Of a DNA stretch of 64,000 nucleotides, positions 44,946-53,783 are shown piece by piece. Each line of letters begins with the position of its first letter. Positions within the stretch are counted from its first letter, which is position 1. Location: NCBI RefSeq assembly GCF_002872075.1, contig NZ_PGGU01000004.1:93116-157115 (forward strand), read 5' to 3'. The notes beneath the pieces were generated by a model. It did not search any database, had not been told where the DNA came from, and was given only the letters and a program-made list of their open reading frames with translations. Made by a program: the position numbers and the translations under genes. The DNA is from Microbacterium aurantiacum. Lineage in GTDB: Bacteria > Actinomycetota > Actinomycetes > Actinomycetales > Microbacteriaceae.

Positions 44946-46492
44946 TGGACAGCTGGACTCTGCTCCTCGAGGGCTTCGCGACCGCGTTGCAGCCGCAGTA
45001 CCTCGCCTTCGCCTTCTTCGGCGTGCTGATCGGCACCGCCGTCGGCGTGCTCCCGGGCATCGGCCCCGCCATGACGGTGGCACTGCTGCTGCCGCTGACG
45101 AACACCTTGGACCCGGCTGCCGCACTGATCACGTTCGCCGGCATCTACTACGGCGGCATGTACGGCGGTTCGACCACCAGCATCCTGCTGAACACTCCGG
45201 GGGAGTCCGCCTCGATCGTCACCGCGATCGAGGGGAACAAGATGGCGAAACTGGGGAGGGGCGCTGCGGCGCTCGCCACGGCCGCCCTCGGCTCGTTCGT
45301 CGCCGGCACCCTCGCGACCGTCGGACTCACCCTGCTGGCACCGGTGCTCGCCCAGTTCGCCGTCAACCTCGGACCCGCGGATTACGTCGCCCTCATCGTG
45401 ATCGCGTTCATCACGGTCGGTGCGCTCATCGGGTCGTCGGTGTCGCGCGGGATGCTGTCGCTCGGCGTCGGCCTCTTCCTCGGTCTCGTCGGCACGGACA
45501 CGCTGTCCGGTCAGCAGCGCTACACGCTGGGTCTGCTGCCTCTGTCGGACGGCATCGACGTCGTCCTCATCGCGGTAGGCCTGTTCGCGGTGGGAGAGAC
45601 GCTGTACATCGCCGCCCGCCTGCGTCACGGCGGCGTTTCCGTCATCCCCGTCACCCGCGGCCGGAGCAACCGGATGACCAGGGACGACTGGCGTCGCTCG
45701 TGGAAGCCCTGGCTGCGCGGAACCGCCATCGGCTTCCCGATCGGCACGATCCCGGCGGGCGGGGCGGATGTCGCGACCTTCCTCTCCTATGCGACGGAGC
45801 GCAAGCTCTCCCGCCACAAGGAGGAGTTCGGCCACGGAGCGATCGAGGGCGTGGCAGGTCCGGAGTCGGCGAACAACGCCGCCGCAGCCGGAGTGCTGGT
45901 GCCGCTGCTGACGCTCGGCCTTCCCACTACGGCGACCGCCGCGATCATCCTCACCGCGTTCCAGTCCTACGGGCTGCAGCCGGGACCGATGCTCTTCCAG
46001 AGCCAGTCGACCCTGGTGTGGGCGCTGATCGCGAGCCTCTACATCGGCAACGTCATCCTCATCGTGCTCAACCTGCCGCTGGTCGGAATGTGGGTGAAGC
46101 TGCTGCAGATCCCGCGGCCGTATCTCTATGCCGGCATCCTGATGTTCGCCGCGTTCGGGGCTTACGCCCTGAACTTCTCCGTGATGGACATCCTGATCCT
46201 GCTGATCATCGGCGTGCTCGGCTACTTCATGCGGCGCTACGGGTTCCCGGTCGCCCCGCTCGTCGTCGGGACGATCCTCGGTCCGATGGGCGAGGAACAG
46301 CTGCGCAAGGCCCTGCAGCTCAGCCAGGGAGACGTGACGACCCTCGTGGCCCAGCCGTTCGCGGCCGTCGCCTATGCGCTGCTCGCGCTGCTCATCGTCG
46401 GCGGCCTCTGGCTGCGGCGCCGCCAGCGTCGGTACGAGCAGGCGCTGACGGAATCGATCGCCGTTCCGATCAAGGCCGATTCGGAGGTCTGA
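44945..46492 (+). CDS. tctA: Tripartite tricarboxylate transporter large permease
   Basis: 515 residues with about 12 helices. The TctA signature [19 protein letters not shown] and the [18 protein letters not shown] loop near residue 70 are intact, as is the second-half [20 protein letters not shown] / [15 protein letters not shown] region. It forms the sodium- or proton-driven channel of the system. The longer frame upstream is tctB shadow. Confidence 0.95.
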   Translation: MDSWTLLLEGFATALQPQYLAFAFFGVLIGTAVGVLPGIGPAMTVALLLPLTNTLDPAAALITFAGIYYGGMYGGSTTSILLNTPGESASIVTAIEGNKMAKLGRGAAALATAALGSFVAGTLATVGLTLLAPVLAQFAVNLGPADYVALIVIAFITVGALIGSSVSRGMLSLGVGLFLGLVGTDTLSGQQRYTLGLLPLSDGIDVVLIAVGLFAVGETLYIAARLRHGGVSVIPVTRGRSNRMTRDDWRRSWKPWLRGTAIGFPIGTIPAGGADVATFLSYATERKLSRHKEEFGHGAIEGVAGPESANNAAAAGVLVPLLTLGLPTTATAAIILTAFQSYGLQPGPMLFQSQSTLVWALIASLYIGNVILIVLNLPLVGMWVKLLQIPRPYLYAGILMFAAFGAYALNFSVMDILILLIIGVLGYFMRRYGFPVAPLVVGTILGPMGEEQLRKALQLSQGDVTTLVAQPFAAVAYALLALLIVGGLWLRRRQRRYEQALTESIAVPIKADSEV

Positions 46493-46496
46493 GTCC

Positions 46497-46537
46497 GTGA
46501 CCGCCCTGCCCTCCCGACAGGAGGGCAGGGCGGTCAC
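46497..46537 (+). terminator. Terminator after tctA
   Basis: GTGACCGCCCTGCCCTCC and its perfect complement (46520-46537) form an 18-bp stem with a CGACA loop, 4 nt after the stop. The next gene's TAGGCT box starts 3 nt later. Confidence 0.85.
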
Positions 46538-46540
46538 GAG

Positions 46541-46546
46541 TAGGCT
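46541..46546 (+). promoter_or_regulatory. -10 box for leaderless gene at 46553
   Basis: TAGGCT, spacer ggagac, then GTG at 46553. It is squeezed between the tctA terminator and the start codon, so no leader is possible. Confidence 0.6.
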
Positions 46547-46552
46547 GGAGAC

Positions 46553-47353
46553 GTGATGGATGCCGCAGCTTCGCCGCGTCGCGGGGCTCGTGCCTACGCC
46601 GCTTTCGTGGTCATCGGTCTGCTCGCCGGTCTCCTCTCCGGACTCTTCGGAGTCGGCGGCGGAACCGTCATCGTGCCCCTCCTGGTGCTGCTCCTGCACT
46701 TCGATCAGCGCCTCGCGGCCGGCACCTCGCTCGCAGCCATCGTGCCGACGGCCGCCGTCGGAGTGATCTCGTATGCGGCATCCGGGTCGGTGGCCTGGGT
46801 CCCCGCGATCATCCTCGCGGCCGGGGCCGTGGTGGGTGCCCAGATCGGCACCTGGCTGCTCCCGCGCATCTCGCAGACGGCGCTTCGCTGGGGCTTCTTC
46901 GGGTTCCTGGTCGTGGTCATCACGAGCCTGTTCCTGGTGATCCCCTCGAGAGACGCCGCCTTCACGCTCAGCTGGTGGAGCGGGCTCGCGCTCATCGGGG
47001 TCGGCATCGGCGCCGGCATCCTCGCCGGTCTCATCGGCGTCGGCGGCGGGGTGATCGTCGTCCCGGTGCTCATGCTGGCCTTCGGAACGAGCGACCTGGT
47101 CGCCAAGGGCACGTCGCTGCTGATGATGATCCCGACCGCAGTCTCCGGCACCGTCGGCAACGTCCGGCGCCGCAACGTCGACCTGCGTGCCGCTGCGGTC
47201 ATCGGAGTGGCGGCCTGCACCACGACCGCTCTCGGCGCGTGGCTGGCGACGATCGTGGACCCAGCGCTCGGCAACGTGCTGTTCGCGGCATATCTCGCCG
47301 TGATCGCCGTCCAGATGGCGATGAAGGCGATCCGCGGGCGCAAGCGGGACTGA
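46553..47353 (+). CDS. Sulfite exporter TauE/SafE family protein
   Basis: 266 residues with about eight helices in two repeated halves. The halves begin with the family motif LLAGLLSGLFGVGGGTVIVP and GILAGLIGVGGGVIVVPVL; both carry the GVGGG loop. TauE/SafE proteins move sulfite, sulfoacetate or other organic anions. The GTG is placed by the TAGGCT box 6 nt upstream; an ATG is the next codon. The neighbours give no substrate clue beyond anion metabolism. Confidence 0.9.
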   Translation: MMDAAASPRRGARAYAAFVVIGLLAGLLSGLFGVGGGTVIVPLLVLLLHFDQRLAAGTSLAAIVPTAAVGVISYAASGSVAWVPAIILAAGAVVGAQIGTWLLPRISQTALRWGFFGFLVVVITSLFLVIPSRDAAFTLSWWSGLALIGVGIGAGILAGLIGVGGGVIVVPVLMLAFGTSDLVAKGTSLLMMIPTAVSGTVGNVRRRNVDLRAAAVIGVAACTTTALGAWLATIVDPALGNVLFAAYLAVIAVQMAMKAIRGRKRD

Positions 47354-47367
47354 CCTGCACGGATCCG

Positions 47368-47409
47368 CGGATGAAGGAATCTTCATCCGCACCTCATGCG
47401 GGCATCATG
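47368..47409. promoter_or_regulatory. Palindrome plus three TCAT(C/G) repeats, candidate OmpR-type site
   Basis: CGGATGAAG-N4-CTTCATCCG (47368-47389) is followed by TCATC (47383), TCATG (47394) and TCATG (47405), each exactly 11 bp apart. Spacing of one helical turn is typical of OmpR-family binding, and the site lies just upstream of the small gene that leads the two-component operon. Confidence 0.55.
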
Positions 47410-47430
47410 ATCGCCCAGCAGGATGGTCGT

Positions 47431-47712
47431 ATGACCTCCGCACGACGCATCCTGATCCCGGGCGCTCTGATCGCGCTTCCCGTGGCCTTCGCCGTGGGCA
47501 TCGTGGCGCACGCGCAGATGCCCGCAGCTCCGCGGCTTCCGGATGCACCGGTCACGGTGCAGCTGGCCTCACCGACACCGGCCACTCCGGATCCGCCCGC
47601 GCCGGCCCCGCAGGTCGAACCAGCACCTGCGCCTCCGGCCCCGCCGGCCCCGCCGGCGCCTGCGGTTCCCGGCGGCGATGACGACGACGATGACGAGGGC
47701 GACGATGACTGA
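47431..47712 (+). CDS. Small exported Pro-rich, Asp-ending protein upstream of two-component genes
   Basis: 93 residues. A signal/anchor helix (about 6-28: ILIPGALIALPVAFAVGIVA) is followed by an extracytoplasmic Pro/Ala-rich stretch (PPAPPAPPAPAVPGG) and a final run of Asp/Glu (DDDDDDEGDDD). No fold or catalytic residues. The GGATGG before the ATG is a weak ribosome site. It overlaps the histidine-kinase start by 8 nt, so the two are co-translated. The acidic tail could bind calcium or other cations and be sensed by the kinase; this is inference. Confidence 0.7.
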   Translation: MTSARRILIPGALIALPVAFAVGIVAHAQMPAAPRLPDAPVTVQLASPTPATPDPPAPAPQVEPAPAPPAPPAPPAPAVPGGDDDDDDEGDDD

Positions 47713-49267
47713 TCCGCTGATCGACCGGGCCGAGCCCGACGGCTCCGACGATGTCCGCGTCGGACGGCCGGGCACTCCGCTGCGCACTCTGCGCGCGCGC
47801 TCGATGCCCGCCCGCTGGCGGATCACCGCGTGGATCATCCTCAGCACGATGGTCACCCTCGTCGCGGTGGGCATGATCGGCCGCAGCATCTTCGTGGCCG
47901 GCGTGGAGCGGGCGGCGAACACCGAGATCGAACAGGAGGCCGACGAGTTCATCCGGTTCTCGGAGAAGGCCGGAGCCGAAGGGCTCTCCACTCCGGAGCA
48001 GCTCCTGCAGGAATACGTGGCGCGGCAGGTGCTGCACGACGAGGTCGTCGTCGGAATCGTCGACGGGTCGATCGTCGCGGTGGCGAACGGCCTCACAGCG
48101 TCGAACACGGCGAACGGCGGCTCCGCCGAGGTCCCCGGTGGCGAGGCGCTCGTCGACCGCATCCTCAGCGGAGACGCGGCTTCCGGAATCGTCGAGACCG
48201 GAGAGACGGGACCCGCGCGGTGGGGGCGGCTGGAGTTCACGTCGGGGGACACGGGCGGGACGCTGCTGATCCTGCAGTTCACACAGGATGCTCGCGCTCA
48301 GGTCGACGAGAGCTTCGCCGGGATCGCGTGGGCCGCTCTGCTGGGCCTGCTGCTCAGCTCGGGAGTCGCGTGGCTCGTCGCCGGCCAGATCCTCGCGCCG
48401 GTGCGAGAGGTCTACCGCGTGGCCCGCGACATCGGCGAGCATGACCTCACCGCCCGCGTTCCGGTGGACGGCAGCGACGACATCGCCGCCGTCGCGACGA
48501 CGTTCAACCAGATGCTCGACCGCCTCGAGGCCGCTCATGCCACGCAGCAGAGGTTCGTCGACGACGCCGGTCACGAGCTGCGCACCCCGATCACGATCGT
48601 TCGCGGGCATCTGGAACTGCTCAGCGATGAGCCCGAGGAGCGGAAGGCCGCACTGCGGCTGGTCAGCGATGAACTCGACCGCATGAGCCGCATCGTCACC
48701 GACCTGCTCGTCCTCGCGCGTGCCCAGCAGCCCGACTTCGTCCGCGCCGCCTCGTGCGACGTGACGGCTCTCACGCTCGACATCGAGGCGAAGGCCCAGG
48801 CGCTCGGCGATCGCCGCTGGCAGCTGATGGAGGTCGCCGAGGGCAGCGTCCGGCTCGATCCGCAGCGCATCACGCAGGCCGTTCTGCAGTTCGCGGCCAA
48901 CGCCGTGCAGGTGACCGATGACGACGACCGCATCCGGATGGGCTCCCGCTTCGAAGGGGACGGCGCCGAACGGGCGCTGCGGCTCTGGGTGCAGGACACC
49001 GGCCCAGGGGTGCTCGCGGAGGACGCGGAGCGGATCTTCGAGCGTTTCGTCCGCGGGTCGGCTCGTGGCGACACCGTCGGGCGGCACGGATCGGGCCTCG
49101 GGCTCGCCATCGTGCGCGCGATCACGGACGGCCATGGCGGATCGGCCTGGGTCGACAGCGTCCCGGGTGAGGGCGCCACCTTCGGCATCGACATCCCGGC
49201 GCCGATCGATGTGCCGGACCTGCTCGACGGCGAACTGCCGTCGGAGCTCATCGCAGAGAGGAACTGA
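47705..49267 (+). CDS. Two-component sensor histidine kinase
   Basis: 520 residues. Two membrane helices (about 40-62 and 200-225) enclose a ~135-residue extracytoplasmic sensor. HAMP (~225-275), HisKA with the phosphorylated His290 in DDAGHELRTPI, and an HATPase domain (QFAANAVQ, DTGPGV, GSGLGLAIV) follow. All boxes are intact, so autokinase activity is expected. The partner is the OmpR-type regulator 1 nt downstream. The stimulus is unknown; the upstream small acidic protein and downstream permease are candidates for the linked function. Confidence 0.92.
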   Translation: MTDPLIDRAEPDGSDDVRVGRPGTPLRTLRARSMPARWRITAWIILSTMVTLVAVGMIGRSIFVAGVERAANTEIEQEADEFIRFSEKAGAEGLSTPEQLLQEYVARQVLHDEVVVGIVDGSIVAVANGLTASNTANGGSAEVPGGEALVDRILSGDAASGIVETGETGPARWGRLEFTSGDTGGTLLILQFTQDARAQVDESFAGIAWAALLGLLLSSGVAWLVAGQILAPVREVYRVARDIGEHDLTARVPVDGSDDIAAVATTFNQMLDRLEAAHATQQRFVDDAGHELRTPITIVRGHLELLSDEPEERKAALRLVSDELDRMSRIVTDLLVLARAQQPDFVRAASCDVTALTLDIEAKAQALGDRRWQLMEVAEGSVRLDPQRITQAVLQFAANAVQVTDDDDRIRMGSRFEGDGAERALRLWVQDTGPGVLAEDAERIFERFVRGSARGDTVGRHGSGLGLAIVRAITDGHGGSAWVDSVPGEGATFGIDIPAPIDVPDLLDGELPSELIAERN

Positions 49268-49268
49268 G

Positions 49269-49928
49269 ATGCGGACAATCCTCATCGCGGAAGACGATCC
49301 GCACATCGTGTCGTTCGTGCGGCGCGGTCTGCGCGCCGCCGGATACGACACCGCGGAGGCGGCCGATGGCGAGACGGCGCTCATCCTCGCGCGCAGCGGA
49401 ACCTTCGATCTGGTGCTGCTGGACATCGGCCTGGGCGGAATGGACGGTTTCGATGTCCTCGCGCATCTCCGAGGAGAGGGCGTCACCACCCCCGTGATCG
49501 TGCTGACCGCCCGCGACTCGGTGATCGACACCGTGCGCGGCCTCGAGAGCGGCGCCAACGACTACGTCACCAAACCGTTCCAGTTCGCGGAGCTTCTCGC
49601 CCGGGTGCGGCTGCGCATCGGAGATGGCGAGGGACGAGCATCCGGTCCCGTGCTCGCACACGGCGACGTGCACGTCGACGTCCGAGCGCGGCGAGTGACG
49701 GTCGGCGGTGAGATGCGCGAGCTCACCTCACGCGAGTTCGCGCTGCTGGAGGTGTTCATCGAGAACGCCGGGCAGGTGCTCTCGCGGGACCAGCTGATCG
49801 GTCACGTCTGGGGGATGGATTTCGACCCCGCCTCGAACGTCGTGGACGTGTACGTGCGGGCGCTGCGGAGCAAGATCGGCGCAGACCGCATCGAGACCGT
49901 GCGCGGGGCGGGATACCGACTGCGATGA
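49269..49928 (+). CDS. OmpR/PhoB-family response regulator
   Basis: 219 residues. The receiver domain has Asp52 (VLLDIGLGGMDGF) as phosphoacceptor, acidic pair ED at 8-9 and Lys in TKPF. The C-terminal winged helix (ELTSREFALLEVFIENAGQV, then VDVYVRALRSKIG and GAGYRLR) is OmpR-type. GAGAGGAACTGAG precedes the ATG. Its stop overlaps the SLC13 permease start (ATGA), so sensor, regulator and permease share an operon. Confidence 0.94.
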   Translation: MRTILIAEDDPHIVSFVRRGLRAAGYDTAEAADGETALILARSGTFDLVLLDIGLGGMDGFDVLAHLRGEGVTTPVIVLTARDSVIDTVRGLESGANDYVTKPFQFAELLARVRLRIGDGEGRASGPVLAHGDVHVDVRARRVTVGGEMRELTSREFALLEVFIENAGQVLSRDQLIGHVWGMDFDPASNVVDVYVRALRSKIGADRIETVRGAGYRLR

Positions 49929-51592
49929 GCACTCTGATCGACTCCCGAACCGGCCTCGCTCCGACGACTCCGAGGGCTCCGGAGGAGCCGGCCGAGCGTC
50001 CGGCACGCGTGCGTTTCGCGACCCTGCCTCCAGCCGGGAAGCCCCTGCTCAGCCGGGCGACACCGGAGTGGCCGCAGCGCCGGCGCGGCGGCTCGGCACG
50101 GCCGTCCGGCGCGATCGGCCGGCCCACCCGGATGCGTCGCATCGTCGCGTTCGCCGCGCTCGCCGCTGTGCTGGCGGCCGGTGCAGCGATGACGATGTCG
50201 GCGATCGCGGCGCCCGTGCCCGCCACCGATGCCGGGGGCGGCCTGACGGTCCCGGTCGCCATCACCGTGACGGTGTTCCTCCTCGCCGTCTGGGCGTGGA
50301 CCGCGACGCGACTGGACGACACGCTCGTCGCCCTCCTCGCGGCGATCGCCCTCATCGCCGCCGGCGTGCTCCCCGTCGACACGTTCTTCGCCTCGCTCGG
50401 AGATCCCACGATCTGGCTGCTCATCGGCGCATTCGTGATCGCTGCGGGCGTCACCTCATCGGGCCTCGCGATGCGCGGCGCCGCCCACCTGCTGCGCGGG
50501 GCGCGAAGCCCGCGGGCACTGTTCCACCTGACGACCGTCGCCCTCACCCTCACGGCGTTCGCGGTGCCGGCGACATCCGGGCGCGCGGCGCTCGCCATCC
50601 CCGTCTTCACGGCGGTGGCGGCCGCACTCGCGGGCCGGGACAAGCTGGTGAAGGCGCTCGCGCTGCTCTTCCCGACGGTCATCCTGCTTTCGGCTGCGGC
50701 GTCTCTCCTCGGAGCCGGCGCGCACATCATCACGAACCAGCTTCTCGTCGCCGCCGGTGGTGAAGGGTTCACCTTCCTCAGCTGGCTGTGGTTCGGCCTG
50801 CCCGTCGCCGTCATCTCCTCGCATCTCGCCTGCGAGATCATCCTGTGGCGCTTCACCGACCGCCGCGAGCGCGCCGGCCGACTGCGGATCGGCCTCGCCG
50901 ATTTCGAGCGCACCGCGCCGACATCGGTGACCGGGCCGCTGAGCACCGATGAATGGCGGGCGGCGGCGCTGCTGGCAGGCGTGATCGTGCTCTGGAGCAC
51001 AGAGCCGCTGCACCAGCTCTCTCCGGCGCTCGTCGCCCTGCTGGGCGCGGTCGCCGCTGTCTCACCGGTGATCGGATGCACGCGCCTTCCCGCCGCCGTG
51101 GCGAAGGTGCCGTGGGGGCTGCTGCTCTTCCTCGCCGCGACGCTCGCGCTGGCATCCGCACTCACCGAGACGGGTGCGGCGGCCTGGCTGAGCGGGTCGG
51201 CCCTCGCCCCGCTCGCGGGGCTGGGCGACGGCGGAGGAGTCGCCTTCATTCTCGTGGTGATCGGTCTCTCGATCGCCGCGCACCTGCTCATCCCGTCGCG
51301 GTCGGCGCGATCGGCCGCCGTCATCCCGGTGGTGATCGCGCTGGCACCCGGTCTCGGCGTCGAGCCCATGGCCGCCGCATTCGCCTCGACGGTGGCCGCG
51401 GGCTTCTGCCACACCCTGCCGAGCTCGGCGAAACCGGTGGCGATGTTCGCCGACCCCGCGGTCGTGCCCGGCGGGTTCGCGCCGAACGATCTCCGGCGTC
51501 TCTCCGTCCTGCTGGCGCCGGCGATGTTCACCCTGGTCGCCGTGTTCGCGTTCTGGATCTGGCCGGCGATGGGAATGCCCCTCATGCGCTGA
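49925..51592 (+). CDS. SLC13/DASS-family anion permease
   Basis: 555 residues. A ~65-residue Pro/Arg-rich cytoplasmic N-terminus precedes about 12 helices in two repeats. GDPTIWLLIGAFVIAAG in the first half and the second-half SALTETGAAAWLSG and LIPSRSARSAAVIPVVIALA match the SLC13 (divalent anion:Na+ symporter) pattern; PATSGRAALAIPVF and IPSRSARSAA correspond to the two substrate/Na+ motif loops (SNT-like, here SGR/SRS). The likely cargo is a dicarboxylate or glycerate-like anion, since glycerate kinase follows after 99 nt. It is coupled to the two-component genes. Confidence 0.85.
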   Translation: MSTLIDSRTGLAPTTPRAPEEPAERPARVRFATLPPAGKPLLSRATPEWPQRRRGGSARPSGAIGRPTRMRRIVAFAALAAVLAAGAAMTMSAIAAPVPATDAGGGLTVPVAITVTVFLLAVWAWTATRLDDTLVALLAAIALIAAGVLPVDTFFASLGDPTIWLLIGAFVIAAGVTSSGLAMRGAAHLLRGARSPRALFHLTTVALTLTAFAVPATSGRAALAIPVFTAVAAALAGRDKLVKALALLFPTVILLSAAASLLGAGAHIITNQLLVAAGGEGFTFLSWLWFGLPVAVISSHLACEIILWRFTDRRERAGRLRIGLADFERTAPTSVTGPLSTDEWRAAALLAGVIVLWSTEPLHQLSPALVALLGAVAAVSPVIGCTRLPAAVAKVPWGLLLFLAATLALASALTETGAAAWLSGSALAPLAGLGDGGGVAFILVVIGLSIAAHLLIPSRSARSAAVIPVVIALAPGLGVEPMAAAFASTVAAGFCHTLPSSAKPVAMFADPAVVPGGFAPNDLRRLSVLLAPAMFTLVAVFAFWIWPAMGMPLMR

Positions 51593-51691
51593 GCATCCGC
51601 ACCTCGCCCGGGTCCGCACCGCGTACCCGTTGATCGTCGTGCCCGCCGAAGGGCACTCCGCCCCTGCTCACGCCGTATCGAAGGAGAACAC

Positions 51692-52894
51692 ATGTCCATT
51701 CACATCCCGCAGCGCATCCTCGTCGCCCCGAGCGGATTCAAGGAGAGCCTGAGCGCAGAAGCCGTCGCGCACGCCATCGCGTCCGGCATCCGCCGGGTCA
51801 TCCCGGGCGTGCAGGTCGACGAGTTCCCCGTTCCGGACGGCGGCGAGGGCACCGCGCTGGCGCTCGCCGCGGCAACCGGCGGCGACGTCGTGCCGGTGCG
51901 GGTGACCGGCCCCGCCGGAGACGCGGTCGACGCGCACTGGGCTCGGCTCGGGGGCGCGGCGACCGGAACCGCGGTCGTCGAGATGGCTGCGGCCGCCGGA
52001 CTGCGCCTCGTGCCCCGCGACCGTCGCGACCCCGGCGAGACCACGACCTACGGAGTCGGCGAGCTGATCGCCGCCGCCCTCGACGACGGTGCGGAGCGCA
52101 TCGTGATCGGATGCGGCGACTCGGGCACGAGCGACGGCGGTGCGGGTGCGCTCCAGGCGCTCGGAGCGCGGATCCTCGACCGCGACGGGATACCGCTCGC
52201 GCGCGGCGGACGCCACCTGGCCGAGGCGGTCGAACTCGATCTCGCAGGACTGCACCCGCGGCTCGGCGACGTCGAGATCGTGCTCGCCTGCAACATCCAC
52301 AATGTGCTGTGCGGGCGCCGCGGCGTCGCCCGGGTGTTCGGGCCGCAGAAGGGCGCGACGCCTGAACAGGTCGAGGTGCTGTCGACGGCGCTCGATGCCT
52401 GGGCCGGGCTTCTCGAGGCGCAATCTCCTTTCGGGGGTGCGATGGACGTGCGCACCGGCGCCGGAACCGGCGCCTCCGGTGGGCTCGGCGCCGGGCTCGC
52501 CGCGGTGCTGGGTGCCCGGCTCGCACCGCGCTTCGAGGTGCTGCTCGACAGCTGGCTCCTGCCGACGTCTCTCGATGACCTCATCGCGAAGGCGGATCTG
52601 GTCATCACCGCCGAGGGCGCCATCGACTTCCAGACACCGCGCGGCAAGGTCCCCGCGGAGGTCGCGATGCGGGCGCGCATCGAGGGCGTTCCGGTCCTGG
52701 GGATCGCCGGCTCTCTGGGCGTGGGGGCGCCGGCCGTGCACGACATCGGCATCGGTGCGATCGCCTCGATCCTGACTGTGCCGATGGAACTCGAGCAGGC
52801 CGTCGAGCAGGGGGAGGAGCTGCTGCGCGATGCCGCAGAACGCTGCATGCGGCTCGTTCTGCTCGGGTCGGCGTTGTCGGCGAGGGCGGCGTGA
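51692..52894 (+). CDS. glxK: Glycerate kinase
   Basis: 400 residues, GarK/GlxK type I glycerate 2-kinase that phosphorylates D-glycerate for entry into glycolysis. ILVAPSGFKESLSAEAVA at the start, PDGGEGTALALA, GDSGTSDGGAGALQALG and TAEGAIDFQTPRGKVP are the family motifs. AAGGAG is 7 nt upstream of the ATG. The 99-nt gap from the permease shows no terminator, so it may be part of the same transcript. The symbol could equally be garK. Confidence 0.93.
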   Translation: MSIHIPQRILVAPSGFKESLSAEAVAHAIASGIRRVIPGVQVDEFPVPDGGEGTALALAAATGGDVVPVRVTGPAGDAVDAHWARLGGAATGTAVVEMAAAAGLRLVPRDRRDPGETTTYGVGELIAAALDDGAERIVIGCGDSGTSDGGAGALQALGARILDRDGIPLARGGRHLAEAVELDLAGLHPRLGDVEIVLACNIHNVLCGRRGVARVFGPQKGATPEQVEVLSTALDAWAGLLEAQSPFGGAMDVRTGAGTGASGGLGAGLAAVLGARLAPRFEVLLDSWLLPTSLDDLIAKADLVITAEGAIDFQTPRGKVPAEVAMRARIEGVPVLGIAGSLGVGAPAVHDIGIGAIASILTVPMELEQAVEQGEELLRDAAERCMRLVLLGSALSARAA

Positions 52895-52908
52895 CAGGCA
52901 GGTCGGCA

Positions 52909-52914
52909 TAGGAT
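52909..52914 (+). promoter_or_regulatory. -10 box for leaderless hadA-like gene
   Basis: TAGGAT, a 6-nt spacer (cgaggg) and GTG at 52921. Confidence 0.55.
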
Positions 52915-52920
52915 CGAGGG

Positions 52921-53382
52921 GTGCCCGTGAACTCAGAACTGGTCGGCCGGGAGTTCCCGCCGACGCCCCCGTACCTCGTCGGACGTGAGAAGGTGCGCGA
53001 GTTCGCGCGCGCCGTCTTCGCCGATGCCCCGCAGCACACCGACGTCGAGGTGGCACGCGCCGCCGGCTTCGCCGATGTCGTCGCCCCGCCGACCTTCGCG
53101 ATGGTGATCCAGGATCACACGCTGCAGCAGCTTCTGGCCGAACCCGACTCGGGGATCGTTCTCGCGCGCACCATCCATGCCGAACAGCGCTTCACCTACT
53201 CGCGTCCGATCGTCGCGGGTGACGCGCTGAGCGCGCAGCTGAAGGTCACCGGCATCCGCATGATGGCGGGCAACGCGCTGATCACCAGCGACGCGGAGAT
53301 CACGGATGCCGAGGGCGCCCACGTCGTGACGGCCACCAGCGTGCTGCTGGTCGGCTCCGACCCCGAAGGAGAGGCGGAATGA
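52921..53382 (+). CDS. HadA-like hotdog dehydratase subunit (UPF0336/FAS1-like)
   Basis: 153 residues of the MaoC-like hotdog fold: VPVNSELVGREFPPTPPYLV, then AAGFADVVAPPTFAMVIQDH and RTIHAEQRFTYSRPIVAGD. It lacks the catalytic hydratase-2 motif, as expected of the substrate-holding HadA subunit. The GTG start is fixed by the TAGGAT box. It overlaps the catalytic subunit gene by 4 nt. In mycobacteria the HadAB pair dehydrates 3-hydroxyacyl-ACP in mycolate synthesis; this lineage has no mycolates, so a different acyl substrate is likely. Confidence 0.85.
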   Translation: MPVNSELVGREFPPTPPYLVGREKVREFARAVFADAPQHTDVEVARAAGFADVVAPPTFAMVIQDHTLQQLLAEPDSGIVLARTIHAEQRFTYSRPIVAGDALSAQLKVTGIRMMAGNALITSDAEITDAEGAHVVTATSVLLVGSDPEGEAE

Positions 53383-53780
53383 TGGCCTACGCGGTCGGAG
53401 ACACCGTCGCCGAGCGGACCGTGCACCTCACCCGGGAGTCGCTGGTCCGCTACGCCGGAGCATCCGGCGACTTCAACCCGATCCACTACCGCGATGACGT
53501 CGCGGCATCCGTCGGGCTTCCCGGGGTGCTCGCGCACGGCATGCTGACCATGGGCATCGGCTCCTCGGTCGTGCTCGCCGCTCTCGAGCCGGGTGCCCGC
53601 ATCCTGGACTACGGGGTGCGCTTCACCAAGCCGGTCGTCGTGGATCCCGTGGACGGCGCCGACGTGCACGTGCTCGCCACCGTCGGTGCGGTCGACGAGA
53701 CGTCGGCGCGCATCGATCTGAAGGTCACCTTCAACGACGCCACCGTGCTGGTCAAGGCGCAGCTGCGCGTCGCGGTCTGA
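53379..53780 (+). CDS. HadB-like MaoC dehydratase, catalytic subunit
   Basis: 133 residues. The hydratase-2 motif YAGASGDFNPIHYRDDVAAS carries the catalytic Asp and His, followed by GVLAHGMLTMG and the C-terminal strands VRFTKPVVVDP. It should pair with the preceding subunit to hydrate/dehydrate acyl thioesters. Two successive ATGs are possible (53379, 53382), the first overlapping the partner's stop. murB starts 3 nt after its stop, as in many actinobacteria. Confidence 0.88.
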   Translation: MMAYAVGDTVAERTVHLTRESLVRYAGASGDFNPIHYRDDVAASVGLPGVLAHGMLTMGIGSSVVLAALEPGARILDYGVRFTKPVVVDPVDGADVHVLATVGAVDETSARIDLKVTFNDATVLVKAQLRVAV

Positions 53781-53783
53781 CAT

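Noticed and set aside
43337..47392. 1351-codon open frame antisense to the tct and TauE genes
   Set aside because: Long antisense frames are a by-product of high GC at third positions. The protein is His/Asp/Arg/Gly-rich low complexity and the sense strand codes for clear families.
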